DNA of 64,000 nt from positions 1 through 64,000 of the forward strand of contig JAFTZH010000054.1 of NCBI GenBank assembly GCA_017464565.1, read 5' to 3'. Position numbers and translations under genes: made by a program. Every line of letters starts with the position of its first letter. Within the stretch, counting starts at the first letter, position 1. Below the pieces are notes generated by a model, which did not search any database, had not been told where the DNA came from, and saw only the letters and a list, made by a program, of their open reading frames with translations. This DNA is from Clostridia bacterium (GTDB lineage Bacteria; Bacillota; Clostridia; Oscillospirales; CAG-272). Shown one piece after another: positions 8,555 through 15,575 of the stretch.

Positions 8555-9250
8555 ATGATAAGAAAAATAATAAAAATTGATGCGGAAAAATGCAACGGCT
8601 GCGGCGCTTGCGCCGCGGCGTGCCACGAAGGAGCGATAGAAATGATAGACGGAAAGGCAAGGCTTACGCGCGAGGATTATTGCGACGGTCTTGGAGATTG
8701 TCTGCCTGCCTGTCCCACCAACGCCATTACCTTTGAGGAGCGGGAGGCTCCCGCTTACAACGAGGATGCGGTGCGTCAGGCGAAGATGAAAAAATTCGGA
8801 GTCAAGCTTCCGTGCGGTTGTCCGGGAACTCAATCCAAAGCTATCAAGCGAGAAGCGGCGGCGCCCGTCAAGTCTTCGTCGGTATCGAGCCAGCTTATGC
8901 AGTGGCCCTGCCAGATAAAGCTCGTGCCCGTGAATGCTCCGTATTTTGAAAACGCTAATTTACTTATTGCGGCTGATTGTACGGCTTACGCTTACGGAAA
9001 TTTTCACAATGAATTTATCCGTAACCATATTACACTTATAGGCTGTCCGAAGCTTGACGAGGGAGATTACGCCGAAAAGCTGACGCAGATAATTTCTCAA
9101 AACGATATAAAAAGCGTCAAGATAGTGCGTATGGAGGTTCCTTGCTGCGGAGGTATTGAGAATGCTGTGAAGCGGGCTTTGCAGGCAAGCGGTAAGTTCA
9201 TTCCGTGGCAGGTGATTACGATATCCACAGACGGAAGAATAATTGAATAA
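8555..9250 (+). CDS. 4Fe-4S dicluster ferredoxin-domain protein with additional Cys-rich C-terminal domain
   Basis: 231 residues, with AAGGAGG 10 bases before ATG 8555. Residues ~10-60 hold two ferredoxin-type motifs, CNGCGACAAAC and CDGLGDCLPAC with CP, for two [4Fe-4S] clusters; the second departs from CxxC spacing (CxxxxxC). The remaining ~150 residues contain CGCPG, DCTAYAYG, IGCP and VPCCGG, a Cys-rich domain seen in Clostridial proteins annotated only as 4Fe-4S binding. It is a cytoplasmic electron carrier, presumably working with the dehydrogenase before it or the rubredoxin after it. Role in detoxification or redox balance is inferred from the Crp/Fnr neighbour. Confidence 0.88.
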   Translation: MIRKIIKIDAEKCNGCGACAAACHEGAIEMIDGKARLTREDYCDGLGDCLPACPTNAITFEEREAPAYNEDAVRQAKMKKFGVKLPCGCPGTQSKAIKREAAAPVKSSSVSSQLMQWPCQIKLVPVNAPYFENANLLIAADCTAYAYGNFHNEFIRNHITLIGCPKLDEGDYAEKLTQIISQNDIKSVKIVRMEVPCCGGIENAVKRALQASGKFIPWQVITISTDGRIIE

Positions 9251-9406
9251 AAAAGCACTTGTATATGTGTGATATATTTTAAAATTATAATTTTAATAAA
9301 TATAGTAAAACAAACAAACTAATATATATTTTATGTGTTTGATTTTACATAACGCCTTTGGCGTTTGGTAAAAATAATTATTATATTAAAACAAAAGGAG
9401 AAAATT

Positions 9407-9568
9407 ATGAAAAAGTACGTATGCGACATTTGCGGATGGGAGTATGACGAGGAGGCGGGCTCGCCCGAAAACAATATTGCCCCCGGAACCAAATTCGAGG
9501 ATCTTCCCGAGGATTTTGAGTGCCCTCTTTGCGGTGTTGGCAAGGACAATTTCAGCGAAGCTGAATAG
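9407..9568 (+). CDS. Rubredoxin
   Basis: 53 residues, the usual rubredoxin length. The four iron ligands are in CDICGW (residues 6-9) and CPLCGVGK (near residue 39), and the aromatic/acidic core [16 protein letters not shown] and [11 protein letters not shown] is textbook. ATG 9407 follows AAAAGGAG. The protein is a one-electron carrier, commonly used in anaerobes with peroxide or superoxide reductases. The 156 bases before it are very AT-rich and hold a short AACGCC/GGCGTT hairpin, so it may be transcribed separately from the 4Fe-4S gene. Confidence 0.97.
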   Translation: MKKYVCDICGWEYDEEAGSPENNIAPGTKFEDLPEDFECPLCGVGKDNFSEAE

Positions 9569-9601
9569 GATAGTTTCTTAAATAAATATTATTTAATTTG
9601 T

Positions 9602-9790
9602 GGGGAGTGCATTTTTGCAAAAAGGCGCTCCCCTAAAGTTTCCCCTTTTCAAAAAACTTTAAACGATATACGAACAGGGGAAAGACGAAGCCTCCCACGG
9701 TGGAAGCAAAACAAAAAATCAAACTAAAACCCAACGTTTAGAGTTTTTGAAGAGGAATTAGGGGAGAAACTTTTGCAAAAGTTTCTCCCC
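9602..9790. repeat. Composite palindromic repeat, copy A
   Basis: 189 bases bounded by two strong palindromes. The left one (9602-9633) is GGGGAGTGC...GCGCTCCCC. The right one (9761-9790) is GGGGAGAAACTTTTG joined to its exact complement. Between them the core has partly inverted arms: TTTTCAAAAAACTTTAAACG on the left and CCAACGTTTAGAGTTTTTGA on the right. Copies lie at 22553-22767, 63661-63850 and, shortened, 40025-40113. It may act as a terminator after rubredoxin, but its size and two-ended symmetry resemble a MITE/REP-type element. Confidence 0.85.
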
Positions 9791-10031
9791 TAATAATCCT
9801 AAAGATAGATATATTTTTTTGAAAATGACTTAAAAATGCAAGAAAGGCAACCAAAAACTGCTCTGCGTATTTGTTTAAATCGGCAAATTGTTTGGCAAAA
9901 AAACGACTTGACAGGGCTAAAAAAGACCGTATTTTGTGCAATACTTATAACTGATATAGTGCAAAATAGTGTATTATCAAGAAAATTCTACTGATAGTGT
10001 AATTTGTCTTGCTTTTTCTCGTGTTTGGTTA

Positions 10032-10061
10032 TTGATTTTTATCTGCGACCAATTGTATAAT
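10032..10061 (+). promoter_or_regulatory. Promoter of the beta-propeller/secreted-protein locus
   Basis: TTGATT (10032-10037), 18-base spacer, TATAAT (10056-10061), leaving a ~95-base leader before ATG 10163. A second candidate, TTGACA-16-TATTTT (9908-9935), lies upstream and is followed by an imperfect inverted repeat, TATTTTGTGCA (9930-9940) against TGCAAAATA (9967-9975), that could be an operator. The rest of 9791-10031 is AT-rich with no gene. Confidence 0.55.
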
Positions 10062-10162
10062 TAAGTGTAACAATATGACTGAATTTTGCAGTGATACTTA
10101 TTTTGATATTGTTAAAATTTATGGTAACAAGTCTCAAAATCGTTAAAACAGGAGGAAACGTG

Positions 10163-12175
10163 ATGAAATCTTTATTTAGAAGAATTGTCGCTTTTGTGCT
10201 CGTTTTGTGCACTCTCGCGCTCGTGGCGTGCGCTAATAACGGCGAAGGCGAAAACGGCGGAACCACCGGAAGCGGCGAAGCCGATAATACGGTATGGATG
10301 AATATAGTTGAAGGAGGACTTTCCGAATATTGTATCGTCGTTCCTTTGGGGCGCACGGAGATATTTACACAGGCGTATAAGCTTGCGACTGCGATAAAGG
10401 GGGCGACGGGAGTTATGCTTCAGGTCAAGCAGGATACCTACGCCGCGCAGGATAAGGAGATACTCGTGGGTATCACATCAAGAGAGGTTGCGGGAGATTA
10501 CGGCGACGATATAGCTACTCCCGACGACTTCGTGGTAGCTGCCGTCGGAAGCAAGGTACTTCTTTACGGTTCTACCGACGACGCGGTTACCGCCGCCGTC
10601 GATTACGTTATATCCGAGTACGTCGATACCGCGAGCGACAGTATTTTCAAAGTTCCCGAGGATATGAAGCACCTCGTTCTTTCAAATAAAGAATATATTA
10701 CGATAACCGACGGAAGCAAGAGCGATTATATAATATCGGTACAAAGCTCTGACGGCGAGGGGGCGCTCAAGCTTCAGTCCGCGATAGAAAAGCTGACGGG
10801 AGCGAAGCTTGCGATATCAACGGGCAACGATGCTTCCGAAAAAGAAATAGTTATAGGCTCCGAACTCAGAACCGAGGCGCTTGCGGTGCAGGAGCTTTGC
10901 ACCTCGGCTTTCGGGGGCAAGATGAAGGCTGTGGGCAAAAAGCTCTTTATCGTGGGAGGCTGTAAGGAAGCGCTTGGCTTTATGGTAGAGCACGTGGCGG
11001 AGAATCTTGGAGCGTATATATTTAAAGGAAATCTTATGATAGCTGTAGGAGACGAGTATTCAAAGACCTTCGGAGACGAGCTTGCCGAGCCGTTCCTCGA
11101 ATCTATAAACTTCAAGCTCTCCGGCGTAAAATACCTCTCCTCGTCCACCGAGGTTTCGAGAGTTTATACTCCCGACGGAACCGAGAGCGCGTGGTATTAT
11201 TCGCACCATCCTTTTATGACCTATTTTAAGGGAACTTACTACATATTCTATTCCTCGTCCAAGCGAAACGAGGACTGTCTCGGACAGAGAATAATGATGG
11301 CTACCTCGACCGACTATAAGAACTGGACGGTAAAGCCTTTGGTTGATTCCATTCAGGGAGAAAATTACCTTGAGACTCTGACCTGCTTCGGCGTATACGT
11401 ATACGAGGGAACGCTTACCGTTTACGTAATGACCTACGAGTACGCATCGATTGAGAAGGAGTCCGACGGTGTAACCGACCGCAGACCTCTTGAGGAGAAC
11501 GCGATAAGACGCAACAGAGAGACCCTTTATCTCCAGACCACAGACGGACAAAATTGGAGCGAGCTTAAGAGCCTCGGCGGCTACTACGGAGGAAACCTCA
11601 GCCCCGTGCGTATGGGCAACCTGCTTATCTGGGCGGGCTACGGCTCACTTTCCTATACCGAGGACCTTTCGGGTACGAGCGGCTGGAAATTCGTAAGACT
11701 CAAGCTTGCCCTCGGAGTTGAGGAGCCAAACGTCATTACCGAGTCGGGACTTTATCAGATGGCTGACGGAACTATCGTTATATTCAGCAGAACCAACGAC
11801 GAAAAGGTTCTCACGGCGGCAAGCTTTGACGGCGGATATACCTGGACGGATATGTACGAGTCTAATTTCAACGATTATTCGGCAAAATTTGAGCTTGGTA
11901 CGCTGCCTGACGGACGGTATTATTTCTTAGGAAACATATCAACGGGCAGAAACGAGCTCGTGCTTATGACCTCGGAGAACGGAGTTGACTTTAATAAGTG
12001 CTATTATCTTGGTAACAGGGCTTATACACAGCAGAAGCAGGGACTTTACAAGGGAGGCGACTACGGTTATCCCACGTCCTACTTTGACGACGAATATATG
12101 TACGTCGTATACTCCTGCGGCAAGGAAGCGGTTGAAACTCTCAGAATAAAGCTCACCGCGATAGAGGTGAAATAA
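10163..12175 (+). CDS. Secreted lipoprotein: tandem N-terminal module plus sialidase/GH43-like beta-propeller
   Basis: 670 residues. ATG 10163 follows AGGAGG with 7-base spacing. A type II signal peptide ends in lipobox LVAC (Cys24), so the protein is tethered outside the membrane. Residues ~45-330 hold two tandem copies of an alpha/beta module (copy 1: YCIVVP...EILVGITSR...VGSKVLLYG; copy 2: DYIISV...EIVIGSELR...GKKLFIVGG), like the N-terminal domains of some family 20/67 glycosidases. Residues ~345-670 form a beta-propeller with WYYSHHPFMTYFKG, NEDCLGQRIMMATS and an Asp-box-like SFDGGYTWTDM. This half is closely related to the next gene and more distantly to 19742-20848. A glycan-binding or hydrolase role is likely, but no catalytic residue can be proven. 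Confidence 0.82.
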   Translation: MKSLFRRIVAFVLVLCTLALVACANNGEGENGGTTGSGEADNTVWMNIVEGGLSEYCIVVPLGRTEIFTQAYKLATAIKGATGVMLQVKQDTYAAQDKEILVGITSREVAGDYGDDIATPDDFVVAAVGSKVLLYGSTDDAVTAAVDYVISEYVDTASDSIFKVPEDMKHLVLSNKEYITITDGSKSDYIISVQSSDGEGALKLQSAIEKLTGAKLAISTGNDASEKEIVIGSELRTEALAVQELCTSAFGGKMKAVGKKLFIVGGCKEALGFMVEHVAENLGAYIFKGNLMIAVGDEYSKTFGDELAEPFLESINFKLSGVKYLSSSTEVSRVYTPDGTESAWYYSHHPFMTYFKGTYYIFYSSSKRNEDCLGQRIMMATSTDYKNWTVKPLVDSIQGENYLETLTCFGVYVYEGTLTVYVMTYEYASIEKESDGVTDRRPLEENAIRRNRETLYLQTTDGQNWSELKSLGGYYGGNLSPVRMGNLLIWAGYGSLSYTEDLSGTSGWKFVRLKLALGVEEPNVITESGLYQMADGTIVIFSRTNDEKVLTAASFDGGYTWTDMYESNFNDYSAKFELGTLPDGRYYFLGNISTGRNELVLMTSENGVDFNKCYYLGNRAYTQQKQGLYKGGDYGYPTSYFDDEYMYVVYSCGKEAVETLRIKLTAIEVK

Positions 12176-12205
12176 TTATACCTTAAAATTTAAGGAGGAC
12201 TTGTT

Positions 12206-13339
12206 ATGTTTTTGAACGATGACGGAAGCTTCCGCAAGGAAAAGATATCGGATACCTTGAAGTCGATAAACAGCGAGGCGAAAACGGTTTGCGACCTGCG
12301 GGAGTCGGTGGAGGTGTCGGATATATATATCCCCGACGGAAGCGACGAGGCGTGGTACTATACGCACCACCCGTTTATGACTAAATTCAAGGGAAGGTAT
12401 TACGGCTTTTATTCCTCGGCACGCAGAAACGAGGACGATATCGGTCAGAGAGTTATGATGGCAACCTCGGACGATTTCAAGTCTTGGAAGATAAAGCCCG
12501 CGGTCGATATACTGCGGGGCGAGCACACCGACGAGACGCTGACCTGCGCGGGAGTGCTCTTGAACGGTGAAAAGCTTACGCTGTTTTACTTTGCCTACGA
12601 ATACGGGGCGGCTACCGTGCGGAAAAACGAGGACGGAAGCGATTTGCGCCCCGAGGAAAAGGATTCGGTAAGAGAGAGACGCAGAAGCTACTACGTCGAG
12701 ACCGAGGACGGCGAGACGTGGAGCGAGCCCGTTTGCCTCGGAGGCTGGCACAGCGGAAACTTAAGTCCAGAGCGCTTTGGTAATTTGCTTCTCTGGGCGG
12801 GTTACGGCTCGTATTCATACACCGAGGACCTCACGGGACGCGGCGGCTGGAATACGCAGTGGCTGCGGCGCGACCCCGAGAGCGAGAAGCCGAGACATAT
12901 AACCGAATCGGCGTTTTACAGGACCGCTGACGGAACTATATTCCACCTCAGCCGAACCGACGCGACGCAGGTTTTTGCGGCGGCAAGCTTTGACGGCGGA
13001 TACACCTTTACCGATATGTACCGCACGCGCTTTACCGATTACGACGCGAAGTTCCAGTGCGGAACTCTCCCCGACGGAAGATACTATTATATAGGTAACA
13101 AATCGCGGGCGAGAGCCGAGCTGTTTCTTATGATATCGGAGAACGGTATTGATTTTGACACGCATTATCTGCTTGGAGACATACCGTATACGCAGAAGCG
13201 CAAGGGAATGTATAAGGGCGGAAATTACGGATATCCGACGACCTATATTGACGGCGAATATCTGCACGTTATATATTCGAGGGGCAAGGAGGCTCTTTCC
13301 GCCGTGCGCGTAAAGCTTACGGACATAGGCGTGAAATGA
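12206..13339 (+). CDS. Sialidase/GH43-like beta-propeller protein without signal peptide
   Basis: 377 residues, ATG 12206 after AAGGAGG. It aligns over its length with the propeller half of the preceding lipoprotein: WYYTHHPFMTKFKGRYYGFY, NEDDIGQRVMMATSDD, the Asp-box-like SFDGGYTFTDM and the C-terminal GMYKGGNYGYPTTY. No signal peptide or membrane segment is present, so it should be cytoplasmic, in contrast to its neighbour. A secreted/cytosolic pair of the same fold suggests extracellular capture or trimming followed by intracellular processing of a related glycoside (inference). It starts 30 bases after the lipoprotein stop. Confidence 0.82.
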   Translation: MFLNDDGSFRKEKISDTLKSINSEAKTVCDLRESVEVSDIYIPDGSDEAWYYTHHPFMTKFKGRYYGFYSSARRNEDDIGQRVMMATSDDFKSWKIKPAVDILRGEHTDETLTCAGVLLNGEKLTLFYFAYEYGAATVRKNEDGSDLRPEEKDSVRERRRSYYVETEDGETWSEPVCLGGWHSGNLSPERFGNLLLWAGYGSYSYTEDLTGRGGWNTQWLRRDPESEKPRHITESAFYRTADGTIFHLSRTDATQVFAAASFDGGYTFTDMYRTRFTDYDAKFQCGTLPDGRYYYIGNKSRARAELFLMISENGIDFDTHYLLGDIPYTQKRKGMYKGGNYGYPTTYIDGEYLHVIYSRGKEALSAVRVKLTDIGVK

Positions 13340-13368
13340 GCGTATCAGCCATAATAGGAACGATAAAC

Positions 13369-13402
13369 AATAATCTGAATTAAACCGCAAGGGTTTAAAA
13401 TA
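13369..13402 (+). promoter_or_regulatory. Conserved upstream palindrome, copy 1
   Basis: AATAATCTGAATTAAACC, then GCAAG, then GGTTTAAAATA. TTAAACC and GGTTTAA form an inverted repeat (13380-13398) 38 bases before ATG 13437. The same 18-base block and palindrome recur at 15521-15555 before the paralogous secreted gene. It could be an operator or an mRNA hairpin. Confidence 0.7.
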
Positions 13403-13436
13403 AAAAACAAAATATATAAAAAAGGAGAAAAGGAAA

Positions 13437-15293
13437 ATGAGAAAAATTTTTAAAATCGCTTTGGCGATGATACTCACGCTCACGATGCTTGCGGGCTCAC
13501 TTATCTTCGTGAGCGCGGCGGAGTATTCCGACGGAACTATCATTATGAACGAAGCGATGATCGCCCAGCTCGCGGGCGACGACGGAAATACCGACGGAAT
13601 TTTCGGTACGAATACGAGTATGACGTGGGACGGAGATGAGTTGGTTTACGCGCCTACGGGCAACTCACAGATAGCGCTCTCCTCCTTCCCGACCGCTGAC
13701 GAGCTTCCCAACGGATATACCGTAAGCGTTGACTTCTGTATAACCAATACGGGCAGCGTAAGCGCAACTACGACGAAAATCGTAAATATGGGTATCAACA
13801 ATATCGTCGCGTGGGGACAGGGAAGCTTTTTGCAGTTCCAGCCCAAAGGTACGTACGACGGAACTACGATTACAGACGAGAATAATAAAAAGGTTTACGT
13901 TCAAAACAGAACGTCGTCTACCGATAAATCCGGTGAGACCAACGTTACGTTTACAAAATCGGCGTTCGGTACTTACTTTAACTACACGATAAAGGTTGGT
14001 GCGGAGAACGCGGAGTTCTATTTTGACGGCTCGCTGCTTTCCGCTATTCCCGTAAGTGAGCTCAGAGCAAGCACGTGGTCGGCTCCTTATCTCGGCGCGC
14101 GCGGCGGTATTACCGTTCGTTTTGACAATTTCAAGGTATGGGCGGGAACGGGTGAACCTATAACTCTTGACCCCGTATACGACGTTGAGAGCGGCGACCA
14201 GTACGGTGCGGGACTTCCCGTCGTAAACGAAGCAATAATCGACGAGCTTGCAGGTGATGACGGAGATACGAGCGGTATTTTCCAGTCTAATACCGTTCTT
14301 ACTTGGGACGGAGAAAAGCTCGTTTATAAGCCTACGAGTACGAACGTAGGGGACGGCAGAGTTGCCCTGGGTCTTTTCCCGACAGCGCTTGACGAATATA
14401 CGGTAAGTGCAGACTTTATTCTTGCCGCAGGCTCTGCCTCAAATACTAAAAATCTTATGCAGCTTGTTATAGGCAATAGAGTTGCTTGGGCAGACGGAAG
14501 CTACCTTGAGCTTGCTACCGTTTACGATACGGCAACCGAGACTGACGGTATCGGCGCGTCGAGTACGTGGGGCTTCTGCAACTATAACAAGAGTATAGAT
14601 ACCACAAACCCCAACGGTAAGACGAATCAGACGTATGATAACGGCTCGTACACGCTGGGAACGGCTATAAACGTTAAATTCGTAGTTGGTAAGGATACGA
14701 CGACGATATACGTGGGCGGCGCACAGGCTTGGAGTCTTTCTACGTCGGCGCTTCGCAACGGTACGGAGGGCATCTTTATCGGCGGACGTACAGGTACTAC
14801 TATCTATATAGACAATTTCAATTTCTACGAGGGCACGGGCGAGGCTTCAACGAGCACGACCGAGCGCATAGGCGCTGACGGAAACGTTAAATATTTTGGA
14901 CATCAGAGAACCACCGAGGCAAAGACGGGCTACGGACTTCGCTTTATATCCGAGGTTAACGTTACCTCCGCTTACAAGGCTCTCGGCTTTAAGGTGGATG
15001 TGACAAGCTCTGCTGACAATAACGCAACCGTTATCAAGAGCTTTGACGAGCAGGGAAGCACAGTATTCAAGAAGGTATCGGGTCTTGTTAACGGACAGTC
15101 CGCTTATTATGAGCCTCATTCGGGCTACACCGCGCTTCAGGCTATCGTTATAACCGATATTCCTATGACTGCGGGTGTTACGTATACCTTCACGGTTACG
15201 CCTTACGCGGTAATGAAGGACGGAGATACGGTTTACTACACGCCTTATATAGTACAGTACGACGGAACGGCAGCTCCCGTTGACAGAGCGTAA
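13437..15293 (+). CDS. Secreted protein with two repeated LamG-like modules and a C-terminal beta domain
   Basis: 618 residues, ATG 13437 after AAAGGAG and AAGGAA. A type I signal peptide (MRKIFKIALAMILTLTMLAG to VSAAE) is followed by two copies of a ~220-residue module (about 28-240 and 255-470). Each begins with NEA(M/I)I...LAGDDG(N/D)T.GIF..NT...WDG..LVY and ends with ARGGITVRFDNFKVWAG or GGRTGTTIYIDNFNFYEG. These look like concanavalin-type jelly rolls (compare DUF1080/LamG). The last ~140 residues (GYGLRFISEVNV...) form a distinct domain. Two more modules of the same type occur in the protein at 15576. There is no cell-wall anchor here, so it is secreted or bound to its anchored relative. 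A glycan-binding role is likely but unproven. Confidence 0.8.
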   Translation: MRKIFKIALAMILTLTMLAGSLIFVSAAEYSDGTIIMNEAMIAQLAGDDGNTDGIFGTNTSMTWDGDELVYAPTGNSQIALSSFPTADELPNGYTVSVDFCITNTGSVSATTTKIVNMGINNIVAWGQGSFLQFQPKGTYDGTTITDENNKKVYVQNRTSSTDKSGETNVTFTKSAFGTYFNYTIKVGAENAEFYFDGSLLSAIPVSELRASTWSAPYLGARGGITVRFDNFKVWAGTGEPITLDPVYDVESGDQYGAGLPVVNEAIIDELAGDDGDTSGIFQSNTVLTWDGEKLVYKPTSTNVGDGRVALGLFPTALDEYTVSADFILAAGSASNTKNLMQLVIGNRVAWADGSYLELATVYDTATETDGIGASSTWGFCNYNKSIDTTNPNGKTNQTYDNGSYTLGTAINVKFVVGKDTTTIYVGGAQAWSLSTSALRNGTEGIFIGGRTGTTIYIDNFNFYEGTGEASTSTTERIGADGNVKYFGHQRTTEAKTGYGLRFISEVNVTSAYKALGFKVDVTSSADNNATVIKSFDEQGSTVFKKVSGLVNGQSAYYEPHSGYTALQAIVITDIPMTAGVTYTFTVTPYAVMKDGDTVYYTPYIVQYDGTAAPVDRA

Positions 15294-15308
15294 GAAAAGG
15301 AGGATACG

Positions 15309-15443
15309 ATGATGAAAAAAATATACGCAGAGCCTTCTATACTTAAGCTTGATATCTCGGCAGAGGATATTATGAAAACCTCAATCGAAGTTCAGGACGA
15401 GGGAGACGACGATACCGTACTCTCGGCATCGTGGAACGGCTGA
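15309..15443 (+). CDS. 44-residue peptide of the MKKxYxxPxxxxLxxxxxDIMxTS type
   Basis: AAAAGGAGG (15296-15303) precedes a double ATG (15309, 15312) and an open frame of 44 residues that begins MMKKIYAEPSILKLDISAED and ends SASWNG. It starts 16 bases after the preceding secreted-protein stop. The K-x-Y-x-x-P start and the acidic DIMKTS middle are reminiscent of short unannotated peptides near secreted-protein genes of Clostridia. It has no signal sequence and no Cys. It could be a ribosomally made peptide precursor or a small partner of the flanking secreted proteins; I know of no proven function. Confidence 0.65.
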   Translation: MMKKIYAEPSILKLDISAEDIMKTSIEVQDEGDDDTVLSASWNG

Positions 15444-15461
15444 AAATTATAAAACGAAACG

Positions 15462-15520
15462 ATTCCCGCGGGGGCTTACCTAACCTTTATCGGTTTTCGT
15501 TAAGCCTCCGCAGGGGGAAT
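15462..15520 (+). other. Imperfect hairpin in the operon, after the peptide gene
   Basis: ATTCCCGCGGGGGCTTA (15462-15478) pairs imperfectly with TAAGCCTCCGCAGGGGGAAT (15501-15520); inside is a short AACC/GGTT stem. No T-tract follows, so it is more likely an mRNA stabiliser, processing site or leaky attenuator than a full terminator. Confidence 0.5.
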
Positions 15521-15555
15521 AATAATCTGAATTAAACCCAGAATGGTTTAAAATA
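15521..15555 (+). promoter_or_regulatory. Conserved upstream palindrome, copy 2
   Basis: AATAATCTGAATTAAACC, then CAGAAT, then GGTTTAAAATA, with inverted repeat TTAAACC/GGTTTAA (15532-15551), 24 bases before the ribosome-site/ATG region of the anchored protein. It shares its first 18 bases exactly with 13369-13386. Confidence 0.7.
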
Positions 15556-15575
15556 TAAATCAAAGGAGAAAAACT

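Noticed and set aside
9350-9364. AACGCC-TTT-GGCGTT hairpin before rubredoxin as a terminator
   Set aside because: Stem of only 6 bp and no T-tract on the plus strand; too weak to call.
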